DNA from: Comamonas sp. GB3 AK4-5
Lineage (GTDB): Bacteria > Pseudomonadota > Gammaproteobacteria > Burkholderiales > Burkholderiaceae_C
DNA: 64,000 nt
Direction: 5' to 3'
Assembly (NCBI RefSeq): GCF_041320665.1
Contig: NZ_CP166730.1
Span: 2,232,001-2,296,000 of the forward strand
The notes under the pieces are model-generated. The model was not told the DNA's origin. It ran no database searches and was given only the letters and a program-made list of their open reading frames with translations. Below are positions 16,462 to 26,000 of this stretch, piece by piece. Numbering within the stretch: the stretch's first letter is position 1; each line of letters starts with the position of its first letter. Both the position numbers and the translations under genes were made by a program.

Positions 16462-16977
16462 ATGTTCTGGATTCCAATGGCAGCCGGCGCTGCTCTGGGG
16501 GCGCTTGGCAACAAGGACAACCCGCTGAAGGGCGCCGCCATAGGGGGCACCCTGGGTGCCTTCACTGGTGGGCTTGGCGGTTTGGGTGGGGCTGCAGCCG
16601 GGAGTGCTGGCGGTGCTGCAGGTGGTGCTGGCGCCGCTGGCGCCGCTGGCGCGGCCGGGTTGGGTGTGGATGCGGCCTACCTCGGGGGTGCGAGCGCGGG
16701 CCCAGGGGCGATGAGCGCTGGCCTGTCCGTGGCACCTGGCTACGGCGGAGGAGCCGCAGGCCTGTTGTCTCCGGGCGGCATCAAAACCATGGGCGACATG
16801 GCGGGCCTGGCCGCGCAGGCTGGGGCCTTCAATGGGCAGCCTAGTGGTCCACAGGCGCAGTCCGCAGGCATTCCGGCGCGCCAGGCCGATTTCACAGGCC
16901 TGCTTTCGGCGGGCCGTGGTCAGCAAATGTCTGGCGCTGAAAAGCTGATGGCGCAACGCGCCGCACGACGGGGGTAG
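16462..16977 (+). CDS. Gly/Ala-rich ejection-type protein
   Basis: A 171-residue protein dominated by Gly/Ala (about residues 30-95 are almost entirely G, A, S), with a hydrophobic N-terminus (FWIPMAAGAALGALG) that could insert in membranes. Such glycine-zipper-like proteins are typical of phage ejection modules. It starts one base after the previous stop. Confidence 0.6.
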   Translation: MFWIPMAAGAALGALGNKDNPLKGAAIGGTLGAFTGGLGGLGGAAAGSAGGAAGGAGAAGAAGAAGLGVDAAYLGGASAGPGAMSAGLSVAPGYGGGAAGLLSPGGIKTMGDMAGLAAQAGAFNGQPSGPQAQSAGIPARQADFTGLLSAGRGQQMSGAEKLMAQRAARRG

Positions 16978-16980
16978 GTC

Positions 16981-18264
16981 ATGGCACAGCAACTACCGAG
17001 CTACGAGGCGCTGCAGCAGGCCTATGGCCAACAGCCAGAGCAAGGCGGCTTTATGGGGCTGCTCAGCTCGCCCATGGGCCAGGGCCTACTGGGTGCTGGC
17101 CTGGGTGCTTTGGCCAGTCGTGGCACCACGGCCCAGGCCATTGGCCGTGGTGGGCTGCTGGGGCTGTCCGCCTTTGGCCAGGCCCAGGGCCAGCAGCAAA
17201 ACCGGGTCATGCAGATGGCTCAGGCCAAGATGCAGCAGGATGCGCTGGCTGCCATGCGCCCAGGAGAGGATGGAAGTATTTCTGCATCGCCTGCGCAATT
17301 CATGGCTGCAGGCTTCACGGACCCCAGCAAGTGGGCAGACATCCGCAATGCCGGCCGTGACAAGTTCAAGCAGATGCAGGAAGTGACGAATGCCGATGGC
17401 TCCAAGGGCCTCTACAGCGTCAACGAATACGGTGGCATCCAGGGCACAGGGCTGGCAAATGCGCCGGAGGTCAAGACGCAAGACATTGGTGGTCAGGTGA
17501 TTGGTTGGAACCCGTACACGGGCCAGCAAAACAGCGCCATGAACAAAACACTGACGCCTGACCAGGTGCAGGACACCGCAAACAAGCCTTTCATGGTGGT
17601 CAACGGGCAGATCGTGCCAAACCCCGGGTATCAGAAGTTTGCCCTGGACAAGGCGCATGCCGGCGCTGCCCGCACCAGCGTGCAGGTGAACAACAAGATG
17701 GGCGAAAGCCTGGCCGGGCAGATCGGGCCCATGATGAAGGACTCGCAGATCGCTGCAGACGCTGCGGTGAAGCAGGTTCAAGCAGCCGACAGCATCGACA
17801 AGGCGTTGAACTCTGGTCAGGTAATCACCGGGCCGATGGCTGATGCTCGCCTGACCGTAACGCAGTGGGGTGATGCCCTTGGATTTGGTGGCGCGAATCA
17901 GAAGGCGAAACTGGAAAACACTCGCGCTGCCATGCAGGGTCTGGCCCAGCTGACGCTGCAGGGGCGCCAGCAAATGCGCGGGCAGGGACAGATTACCGAC
18001 CAAGAGAATGCGCTGGCTCAGCGCGCAATTTCAGGTGACTTGAACATGTCGCCCGCAGAGCTGCGTGTCCTCACCAATGCAGCCCGCCGTGCTGGCCAGC
18101 ACATTTACGGAGAGCACCAACGCAAGGTCCAGGCCGTGGCCGGCAACCCGGATTACGCGGGGATGGTCCCGTTCTACGCCGTGCCGGAGATGCCGACTGC
18201 TTCGCAGCAGCCTGCGGCCAATGCGCCGGCGGCCGGCGGCTGGGGCATCCAGAAAGTGAACTGA
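16981..18264 (+). CDS. Ejection/internal virion protein
   Basis: A 427-residue protein. A Gly/Leu-rich N-terminal membrane-active segment (GGFMGLLSSPMGQGLLGAGL) is followed by Gln-rich and mixed alpha/beta regions. A helical C-terminus (RQQMRGQGQITDQENALAQR) resembles segments found in many phage internal virion proteins. It belongs to the ejection gene set by position. No lysozyme or protease motif is apparent. Confidence 0.6.
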   Translation: MAQQLPSYEALQQAYGQQPEQGGFMGLLSSPMGQGLLGAGLGALASRGTTAQAIGRGGLLGLSAFGQAQGQQQNRVMQMAQAKMQQDALAAMRPGEDGSISASPAQFMAAGFTDPSKWADIRNAGRDKFKQMQEVTNADGSKGLYSVNEYGGIQGTGLANAPEVKTQDIGGQVIGWNPYTGQQNSAMNKTLTPDQVQDTANKPFMVVNGQIVPNPGYQKFALDKAHAGAARTSVQVNNKMGESLAGQIGPMMKDSQIAADAAVKQVQAADSIDKALNSGQVITGPMADARLTVTQWGDALGFGGANQKAKLENTRAAMQGLAQLTLQGRQQMRGQGQITDQENALAQRAISGDLNMSPAELRVLTNAARRAGQHIYGEHQRKVQAVAGNPDYAGMVPFYAVPEMPTASQQPAANAPAAGGWGIQKVN

Positions 18265-18265
18265 T

Positions 18266-20524
18266 ATGGCGAAATACCGCATTACAGCCCCTGACGGTGG
18301 CACCTATGAGATCACGGCGCCGGATGACGCCACGCAGGATCAGGTGCTGGCCTATGCCCAGGCGAACTATGGCGGCGGTGGGTACGCTCAGGCACCGCGC
18401 GAGGAAACCAGCCAGCTGGGAGCCATCGGCGCGGGCCTGGGGGCAGGCGTTGGCCAAGTCGCTATGGGTGCGCAGCATTACCTGGGCAAGGGCGTCGAGG
18501 CTGTGGGCGACCTGTTTGCCCCGAAGCGAACTATGTCCTCCCTGGTCACTGGCCAGGCCCCGAAGAACGTGGTGCAGCGCGCGGGCAAATGGCTGGTGAA
18601 CGACGCAGCCCAAGGACGCAAGAACATGGCAGAGGAGGCGCGCCCGTACAAGGAGGATCATCCGCTGACAACGGGCACGGCCCAGGTGGCGGGCAACATC
18701 GCCGCGACCTGGCCAGTGGGCGGCCTGCTGGGGGCAGGTGTGCGCGGTGCTGGCGCAGCTGCAGGTGCCGGCCGCATTGTGGAGCCTCTGGCCCAGTCCA
18801 TCGCAACCGGTGGCCTGCGGGTTGGTCAGCTTGCAAGTGCCACAGGCAAAGCGGCCACTGCTGCCAGTTTGGGCACGCGAGCGGCGGGCGGCGCGGTTGC
18901 CGGCGGCACCACTGCTGGCTTGGTAGACCCGGAGAGCGCGGGCACGGGGGCTGCGATTGGAGCGGCTTTGCCTGGCGTGGTCCGGGGCCTGGCTGTCGGT
19001 GGAAAGGCCGCTGGACAGGCTATCCGCAAAGCCTTTGCACCATCAACCGAAGCGGCTGCCCAGACCGTTCTCAAGGCGGCGGGGGCGAATACGCCGGATC
19101 AGATCGCTGCATTGCGTGCGGCCCTGAGTGCCCCAAGGCCCAATCTATTGGGTGAAGAGCTGACGGTGCCCCAGATCCTGCAGACCCCTGGCCTGAGCCA
19201 GTTGCAGCGTACGTTGCGCAATGCGGGCGACGAGTCGCTGCTGGCACGCCACACCGCACAAAACGCCCAGCGCCTGGATGCTCTGAATCGGATTTCGCCG
19301 GTGACAGGCACGACCCAGCAGGCCGCACAGCGCTTTGGTAATGAGCTGGAGGCTTTTGCCCAGCCGGCAAACGACCATGCACGACAAGCTGTGAATCGGG
19401 CTTATGAAGCGGTTGACCCGCATGGGGCTACAGCCTTCCGCATCCCTGTTGACCAGATGCGTGGCGCTCGGGATCAGTTCCTGGGCCCCGGCACATTTGG
19501 CACGGGGCGCCGCGCAGATCAGGCCATCGATGCGGCCGAGGGGCTGACCACAGCCCATGGCGTTGACCCGATGACGGGCGCGCCGGTGGTGGTGGATCGG
19601 CTGTCGCCCTTCCGCGAAATCCAGAATCTGCGCTCCTCCATTGGTGAAGCTGCTGCGGCTGCCCAGGCCAATGGCGCGAACAAGGAGTTTGCGGCGCTGT
19701 CTCGCATGGTCAATGCGATTGATCAGCGGCTGGATGATGTGGCCGCAGGCCGTGGTGCTGTGGATGAGCTTTTCCCGGCTGATGTGGTTGCCCAGTGGCG
19801 CCGAGCCAATGACATGCATGCCGCACGCCTGCAGCGTTATGAGACTGGGCCGCAGCGCTCCATGTGGCGCCAAGGTGGCGATGGCCAGCCCGTGGCGCAG
19901 GGCGGGGAGCTGGCGCCCAAGTTCTTCAATGCATCCAAGGGGCAGGCCGATGACATGGCCGCGTTCCAGCGGTTGCGTGGGCAGGACTTCCCGGACAGCA
20001 GCTTGAAGAACTACGCCATCACCGACCTGGCCAGCCAAACCGACCAACTGGGCAACCTGCTGCCGGCGCGTGCTGGGAATTGGCTTGATGCGCGCAGTGG
20101 CGCTGTGCCGGGCTTGTTCAGCGAAGGGGAGCAGGCCACGTTGTCAGCGGTTCGGCAAAGCCTGGACCGTGCCGCGCTGGCGGAGAATCTGGGCCGCGCC
20201 ACGGGCTCCAATACTGCCCAGAACGCGCAAGGGGCGCTCAATCTTGGGCTGTTGGACAACCCCGCAGTGAATTTTGTAGCGGGTCGGATTCCCATCCTGA
20301 AAAGCTTCAGTGCACCAACGCTGGAGGCGCTGCGAAAGAATGCGCGCCAGGCCAAGGTGCGCGAGCTGGGTGAGTTGCTGTCCGACCCGCAGGCGCTGAA
20401 TGAGGCAGTTGGTGGGTTGCTCAGTCGCCCAAGCGGCGCTGGTCTTTTGTCTGCTCCTGAGCGTTCCGGCGGCCTACTTGGTCTTTCCGTCCGTACAGCA
20501 CCTCTTCTATCGACCTCCCGGTGA
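18266..20524 (+). CDS. Large ejection/internal virion protein
   Basis: A 752-residue protein starting one base after the previous stop. It opens with a beta-rich domain (YRITAPDGGTYEITAPDD), then Gly/Ala-rich hydrophobic stretches (about 130-265) that could form the trans-envelope channel, then a long helical region. It is the largest of the ejection set, matching the gp16-like position. The last 35 codons overlap a possible antisense gene (20421-20603). Confidence 0.6.
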   Translation: MAKYRITAPDGGTYEITAPDDATQDQVLAYAQANYGGGGYAQAPREETSQLGAIGAGLGAGVGQVAMGAQHYLGKGVEAVGDLFAPKRTMSSLVTGQAPKNVVQRAGKWLVNDAAQGRKNMAEEARPYKEDHPLTTGTAQVAGNIAATWPVGGLLGAGVRGAGAAAGAGRIVEPLAQSIATGGLRVGQLASATGKAATAASLGTRAAGGAVAGGTTAGLVDPESAGTGAAIGAALPGVVRGLAVGGKAAGQAIRKAFAPSTEAAAQTVLKAAGANTPDQIAALRAALSAPRPNLLGEELTVPQILQTPGLSQLQRTLRNAGDESLLARHTAQNAQRLDALNRISPVTGTTQQAAQRFGNELEAFAQPANDHARQAVNRAYEAVDPHGATAFRIPVDQMRGARDQFLGPGTFGTGRRADQAIDAAEGLTTAHGVDPMTGAPVVVDRLSPFREIQNLRSSIGEAAAAAQANGANKEFAALSRMVNAIDQRLDDVAAGRGAVDELFPADVVAQWRRANDMHAARLQRYETGPQRSMWRQGGDGQPVAQGGELAPKFFNASKGQADDMAAFQRLRGQDFPDSSLKNYAITDLASQTDQLGNLLPARAGNWLDARSGAVPGLFSEGEQATLSAVRQSLDRAALAENLGRATGSNTAQNAQGALNLGLLDNPAVNFVAGRIPILKSFSAPTLEALRKNARQAKVRELGELLSDPQALNEAVGGLLSRPSGAGLLSAPERSGGLLGLSVRTAPLLSTSR

Positions 20525-20603
20525 GCCCTGCATAGAAGCCTACGCCAGCCGCGAGTGCGCCCAGCACAATCAGCTTGATCCACATGTAGTCAGTAAAGCT
20601 CAT
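20421..20603 (-). CDS. Possible small membrane protein, antisense to ejection gene end
   Basis: A 60-residue frame that reads MSFTDYMWIKLIVLGALAAG at the start, with one TM helix (about 7-26) and a charged tail (GRSIEEVLYGRKDQ). This composition looks like a real small phage membrane protein rather than a random reverse-strand frame. It would overlap the last 100 bases of the ejection gene on the other strand. Ribosome site weak (GATGG). Confidence 0.4.
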   Translation of the reverse strand: MSFTDYMWIKLIVLGALAAGVGFYAGLTGRSIEEVLYGRKDQVGRRNAQEQTKDQRRLGD

Positions 20604-20638
20604 GCAGCCATCGTAGCAAAGCCTGCAGACATAACCCG

Positions 20639-20661
20639 AACCGCCCTTGAGGCGGTTTTTT
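20639..20661 (+). terminator. Intrinsic terminator after the ejection genes
   Basis: AACCGCC (20639-20645) pairs with GGCGGTT (20651-20657) across a 5-base loop, followed by six T. It stands between the large ejection gene and the gene at 20677. Confidence 0.8.
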
Positions 20662-20676
20662 CATACCTGGAATCAC

Positions 20677-21390
20677 ATGGGAATTTTCGACTCTCTCGAT
20701 ATGCCAAAAAGGCGTGCCGGCTCAGAGCAGGCCATGCGCGACGTAGTAAACCGTGGGATCGCTGGTGTGCTTGGCGGCCCCGTGGACCTGGCTGCATTGG
20801 CCCTCAAACCGCTCGGCTACGACCACCCGGCGCCCATTGGTAGCTCGGAGTGGATTGGTAACCTGATGCAGCAAGCGGGCATTGTTTCGCCGCAACGGTA
20901 TCCATTGCCGGAAGCTTTGATCTCACTGGGCTTCCCTTTGGGGGCGATTTCACCTGTTGGCAAAGCCAGGCTGCTTGCGGACCTGAAAGCCGGAAAAGGA
21001 AGTGGGACCTACCCGCTAGGCGAGGTAACTGAGGGTCAAGGAAAGGGGCTGAACAGTTTGTTTGGAAACGAGTCTGCAGGGCGCACCGTGTTCATGACCG
21101 ATGAGGCCGCAGCACATCTACTGGCAAGGCGAGTGCAGGGCAACAAATTTACTCCAGAGGATGTTGCCAAATTTACCGAGCAGGCAATGGCGAGTCGAGC
21201 ACGGCCTGATTTGAATGTTGCCAAAACCGCTCAAAACCCGTCTCTGCTCAATAGCGGTATGCGAGATCCTCTTACCGGAAGGCCTTATGACGCACGTATG
21301 CCGTTGCGCCAATTGGAAGACGGCTATGAGGTGCGCAGTGTGATTCCGGAAGGCTTGCCTCCCCGAAACGAAAAAACCCCGAAGCGATAA
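20677..21390 (+). CDS. Hypothetical phage protein between ejection and fibre genes
   Basis: A 237-residue protein starting MGIFDSLDMPKRRAGSEQAM. The middle contains VFMTDEAAAHLLARRVQGNKF, and the C-terminus (LRQLEDGYEVRSVIPEGLPP) looks like a short beta hairpin. It may be a virion protein or a small effector injected with DNA; no nuclease or ADP-ribosyltransferase motif could be established. Its stop codon lies in the loop of a terminator hairpin. Confidence 0.55.
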   Translation: MGIFDSLDMPKRRAGSEQAMRDVVNRGIAGVLGGPVDLAALALKPLGYDHPAPIGSSEWIGNLMQQAGIVSPQRYPLPEALISLGFPLGAISPVGKARLLADLKAGKGSGTYPLGEVTEGQGKGLNSLFGNESAGRTVFMTDEAAAHLLARRVQGNKFTPEDVAKFTEQAMASRARPDLNVAKTAQNPSLLNSGMRDPLTGRPYDARMPLRQLEDGYEVRSVIPEGLPPRNEKTPKR

Positions 21391-21404
21391 GCAACGGGGT
21401 TTCT
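21375..21404. terminator. Terminator with stop codon in its loop, stronger on the minus strand
   Basis: AACCCCG (21375-21381) pairs with CGGGGTT (21395-21401). Read leftward it is followed by a run of six T, rightward only by TCTT, so it should terminate minus-strand transcription better than plus-strand transcription. Confidence 0.65.
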
Positions 21405-21548
21405 TGGGCCTTCTAGGAGGGGGTGGCTCCGACTTCCACCTCTCGTACTTAACGATCTTTCGACCGCCATTGACACGGCACAACCTAGAGAGCACTGCCT
21501 GTCTGGGACACGGTGCCCGAATTCTAACCACTTCCCAAAAATTCCACC
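21403..21548. other. Unexplained 146-bp non-coding segment between two terminators
   Basis: No frame on either strand looks coding here. The segment contains AGGAGGGGGTGG facing CCACCTC (possible hairpin), two related GACACGG(C/T) blocks and TAGAAT-like promoter letters on the minus strand. It is bounded on the left by a leftward-type terminator and on the right by a rightward terminator, so it could be a small RNA in either direction. It is unusual in an otherwise gap-free late operon. Confidence 0.4.
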
Positions 21549-21574
21549 AGCCACCTTTCGAGGTGGCTTTTTTT
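21549..21574 (+). terminator. Strong intrinsic terminator before fibre genes
   Basis: AGCCACCT (21549-21556) pairs with AGGTGGCT (21561-21568) over a TTCG-type tetraloop, followed by TTTTTT. It is one of the best terminators in the late region and sits 15 bases upstream of the fibre gene. Confidence 0.85.
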
Positions 21575-21588
21575 ATTTGCGAGGCCCT

Positions 21589-22386
21589 ATGCCCGTACCA
21601 AACTCGATTGCAGATCTCGCACTCAATCCGGCCGACAACTACCCCGTGGGCACGGAGCCGGTGTTTCCCAATTTGGACAACTACATCCGCGCGCATGCCG
21701 CTTTTATTGCCCAGCTGCGCGACCGTATGGATGCTGAGGGGCTGCCGCTGTCGGCTGTGATGTGGTGGGGTGGGGCGCGAACCTCGATTCCCACGCGGCT
21801 GATGGCCTTGGATGGCCCGATTCTGCGTCGTGCAGACTACCCCGCAATCTGGGCATTTGTTTCTGGCGGCGGCTACCCGATGGTGTCAGATGCTGACTGG
21901 CTGGCGTCGCCGCTCAAGCGCGCCTCTTTCTCTTCTGGGGATGGCGTGACCACGTTCCGCCTGCCAGACCTCAATGGCAAGCAGGCCAACAGCATTGGAG
22001 CGGTGACAGTGCGTGGTGATGGCTCGCAGTCTGCTGAATCACCCGGGCAACTACAGGACAGCCAGAACCTGAGTCATGGACACACAGCAGCGACGGATAG
22101 TGCCGGAACCCACGGCCATGCTGCTTCCGTCTCAATGGGGGGCGAACACTCGCATGCCTTGAGACTTCCTCGAGGAGACGACTACTGGAGCGATGGCGGA
22201 GGAAATGTGCTCTGGGGCAATGGTCGTGGCGCTGCATTTCAAACTGATAACGCTGGCTCTCATAGCCACTCGGTGGAGTTGGCATCCGCAGGCGATCACA
22301 GCCATAAAGTGACGGTAAGCCAGAGCGGGGGAGGAGAAGCCCGGATGAAGTCGGCCACAGGGGCATGGGTTATGCGGGTGAAGTGA
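21589..22386 (+). CDS. Tail fibre/collar protein with HxH metal-binding repeats
   Basis: A 265-residue protein. Residues 1-45 (ADNYPVGTEPVFPNLDNYI) form an attachment region, followed by a phage tail-collar-like domain (VTTFRLPDLNGKQANSIG). In the C-terminal part, HGH or HSH occurs five times at intervals, as in T4-type fibre tips where each HxH coordinates a metal ion in the trimer. ATG 21589 follows GAGG. It probably forms a trimeric receptor-binding fibre. Confidence 0.75.
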   Translation: MPVPNSIADLALNPADNYPVGTEPVFPNLDNYIRAHAAFIAQLRDRMDAEGLPLSAVMWWGGARTSIPTRLMALDGPILRRADYPAIWAFVSGGGYPMVSDADWLASPLKRASFSSGDGVTTFRLPDLNGKQANSIGAVTVRGDGSQSAESPGQLQDSQNLSHGHTAATDSAGTHGHAASVSMGGEHSHALRLPRGDDYWSDGGGNVLWGNGRGAAFQTDNAGSHSHSVELASAGDHSHKVTVSQSGGGEARMKSATGAWVMRVK

Positions 22387-22393
22387 GGACGAG

Positions 22394-23044
22394 ATGCAAA
22401 AGTACAAATCCAACATCACAACAACCAGCGGGGCTGCAATTCGCAACGTGCCGGTGACGGTGCTCAAGGAAGACGGCTCGCTTGCCTCTATCTTCCTGGA
22501 CCGTGCTGGTCAAGTGGTCGCACCGAACCCCATGAAGTCGGACGCTGACGGGACGTTCTATTTCTATGCGGCCAATGGCCGCTACAGCCTGCGCACCACG
22601 GTCGATGGCATGACCGTGACCGATGACGACGTGGTGCAGCTGGCCGACCCGGACGAGCTGGCCAAGTCTGGGCCGATTGCCGAGGCCATTGCCAAAAACT
22701 CGGGCGTGTCGGGCAAGGTGCTGATCACCACGCGCAAGATCTCTATCGCAGGCACGACGGACATCCCGTTTGTACAGTCGCCCGCCGGCGGGCTGATGGT
22801 GGTGTCTGTGGAGTCTTCTGGCACTGGCGCCGAGGATTTTCACGACATCGAACTGTATGACGGCCTTCCTTCCGTGCAGAGCCTGCGCTACCACGCCCGG
22901 CTGGTTGCTGGCTCCTTTGCTGATGCGGTGCCGGTGTACTGCCTGCTGGGCAGCGGTGTGCTGTACCTGCGACTGGTGAACATGCGTGCTGACGGCCAGG
23001 CGTTCGAGGCCAGCATCACGGTGCGGCATATGTTTGGGGGCTGA
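22394..23044 (+). CDS. Tail fibre-associated protein
   Basis: A 216-residue beta-rich protein. The N-terminal half (SGAAIRNVPVTVLKEDGSLASIF, then DADGTFYFYAANGRYSLR) resembles the carboxypeptidase-regulatory-like or collagen-binding beta folds that many phages use as fibre head domains. A likely jelly-roll lies at the C-terminus. It lies between the two receptor-binding proteins and may link or trim the fibre. Confidence 0.6.
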   Translation: MQKYKSNITTTSGAAIRNVPVTVLKEDGSLASIFLDRAGQVVAPNPMKSDADGTFYFYAANGRYSLRTTVDGMTVTDDDVVQLADPDELAKSGPIAEAIAKNSGVSGKVLITTRKISIAGTTDIPFVQSPAGGLMVVSVESSGTGAEDFHDIELYDGLPSVQSLRYHARLVAGSFADAVPVYCLLGSGVLYLRLVNMRADGQAFEASITVRHMFGG

Positions 23045-23045
23045 T

Positions 23046-26000
23046 ATGGGATTGCGTGACTATCTGCACATCGTCTCTGACAAGTCCTGGGCGGGGGAGA
23101 ACTTCATCGACTGGCGCGCGCGTTGGTACACGCTTGATGAAATCGAGCAAATCGGCGTGTTCGATATGCCGGGCGTGGCCGGCAAGGTGCGTGGGGAGTG
23201 GGTTGCCGAGGGCGGTGACCAGTCCGTGGCCCCAGAAAAGCGGGAACCGCGGACCTTGGCCAAGAAGGGCAAGCTGGCGCTGCGCTTCACGGGCACGAAC
23301 ATCACAATTCGTTTGGGCGTCAATCCTGGGTGGGGCGTGGGCCAGGTCTATATCGACGGCAAAAAGCCCAGCACCATCCCAGGGGTGAGCTTGGCCAAGG
23401 ATAGCTTCACCTGTGATGCCAATGCGCATGGCTCTTGGGGCAACGAATACCTGGACATTACCCTGGCCGATGGCCTGTCGCCCAGCGAGCATCTGCTGGA
23501 GGTGTATTGCAACAACTCCACGTCAGGGGCTGGCGGCTTTGTGGTTGTCACCGGATGCAAGGTGTTTGCCCAAGCCAATGTGACGCGCGATGTGTCAGCT
23601 TGGATTGCGGCGCGTACGGAGCTGGCACAGGGGGAGGCCTTCAAGGTCACCAACCTGAGCGGCAAGACGGTGTGCAATGTGCGCCTGCGCTTTCCGCGCT
23701 CCATGGTGTCCCCGCTGGGGGCTGCATTGAGCGATGTGGTGCTGGGCAATATTGCGCCCAATGAGAGCGCCAGCGTGACGGCAGTGCCGGATTTGACGGG
23801 GGCGGAGGACGAGGGCATGAAAGACGCTGCCATCGAGATGCAGGCCTCCTACCAAATGGACGGTGAAACCGGGTCCGGGGTGTTTGTTCCCAAGCAAAGT
23901 GGCCTGACCTACACCGGCACCTGGTTCAGCGATTCGGATTTCGGGGAACTGCGTGAGATTGCCGGCAGCAAGGGGGCATCCTTCGCCCTGGTGGTCAATG
24001 CAGACAATTTCACGCTGCGCGTGCAGCGCGACTATGGCTGGGGCAATTTCCTGGTGATGGTCTCGCCCATCGAGGCCGCAGGCTGCACCACCACCTCGGC
24101 CAGTCCCACCGTGGCCGTGCCGGCCGCAGTGCTCGGCAAGCTGGCCATTGGCATGTATGTCATGGGCACGGGCGTGCCCGCGCTGTCCACCATCACAGCT
24201 CTCAACACAGGTGCGGGAACCATCACCTTGAGCGCCAACGCGACGGCCAGCAGCACCAACCGCGCGCTAACCTTCGAGCAGAAGCTGGCGACCGTGACCT
24301 GCCACGATGCAAACGGCGGTGGATTTTTCTCCGATGTTCCCATCACGGGACTGCCGGCGGCACAGGGCAACAAGGTGCGGCTGGTGGCCGATTCGACCAA
24401 GCCTGCGGTGTGGTCACGGCTGGCATGGGAGGGGCTGGACGTTTTCGAGACGGTGACCGAAACCTTGCACTACCGCATGGCTTGCAAGCATGTGCCACCG
24501 TTCCCGCTGCGCGATGTGCGCCTGGAGCAGGGGCAGGTAGTCTGGACGCCTGGCGCCGTGGGGGCTGTGGACCTTTCGCAGCCCTACGATAACCGGCGTG
24601 TCGGCCGCGAGGAGGTAGCCGCACGGTTTCCCACGTACATCGTGATCTACCAGCCTGGGCACCAGGAGACGATCAAGCAGTACGACATCGCCGTCATCGA
24701 TCCATTCGGCACGACACGCAAGCAGGTGCGCGAGCTGCAGGAGTTGGGCATCAAGGTCATCGTGTACGTGTCCTTTGGCGAAGAGGACGGGACACTGAAG
24801 GACAAATGGGACCCCAATAGCCCGCAGGTCCCCTGGGTAGGCGACGGCAAAGGCCCCGGTGGCTATGCCAGCTACTACATGAAAGGGGGCTATGGCTTTG
24901 GTGAGATGTCGGAGTGCAAGCACGATTGTCAGCGCGTGGATGGCACCAAGCGCTGCGCCATGGGCAACGCCAAGTACAACCCGAACTGGTCGGGGCGCTG
25001 CTCGGCCGCATGCTCCAAGGACTGGCGCGATGGTTATCTGGCATGGACTGCGGGCGGGGCCTGCGGCGGTGGGTACACCAGCTCCAACAACTGGCAGCGC
25101 GATGCATCCCAGGCATGCTCCAACCAGGCGTGCCCGAAATATGCCCCGTCAAACACCAAGTGCAGCCAGTTTGAAGGGGCAGATGCTTGGGGGCAGGATT
25201 TCTCGATGGCAGCAAACTTCCCCGACGAAAACGGGGTGTGGAGCGCTTACTACGTGGATGCGGTGAGCCGTGGACCCAACAGCTGGCATGCACGCATCCG
25301 CGACTACTACCTGCCGCTGATTTTTGATCTGCCCACGCCCCGCGACGAGGTGCGGACTGTCATCAAGAAGGTGGTGGACCCGCTGGACCTGGAGACGGGC
25401 ACTGTGCATGGCATTGAGCTGTCCCATGCGCCTGTGGACGAGGAAGATCCACTGCTGATGATCCACCTCGATACCGGCCATGTGTACCAGCAGGGCCTGG
25501 AGTGGGACGCGGATTTCAAGCTGGGCATTGTCAAACTGCATCCCAATGAAGACTCACCCCCGGTGCAAGAGGGCACGCAGATCCGCGCGGTCTATTCCAC
25601 CAAGGGGCTTGGCGCTGATGGGGTGTTCATGGACACCGTGGACACAGTGGACATCTACCCGGATGAGCCATATCAGCAGGCAGCGGCCGACCTGATCAAC
25701 GACATGAAGGCCCTGTACCCCAGCAAGTCCTTTTGCAGCAACCGAGGTTTTTCCATCCTCGACCGCATCATCAAGTCCTGCTCTTACGTCATGTTCGAGT
25801 CGTTCTTGACGGACTACAACTGGGAGACTGGGGAGTACGGAAAGATCAGCGAAGGGGCTGCAGCATGGAACGACGAAATCACTAAGCAGCTGTTCGAGCT
25901 GCGCCGCAACCATGTGTTTGACGTGCTGGCGCTGAACTACTGCGACAACGGGTCCAAGGGGGATGAGCTGCGCGCGTACATCCGCCAGGAGTCGTTGAAG

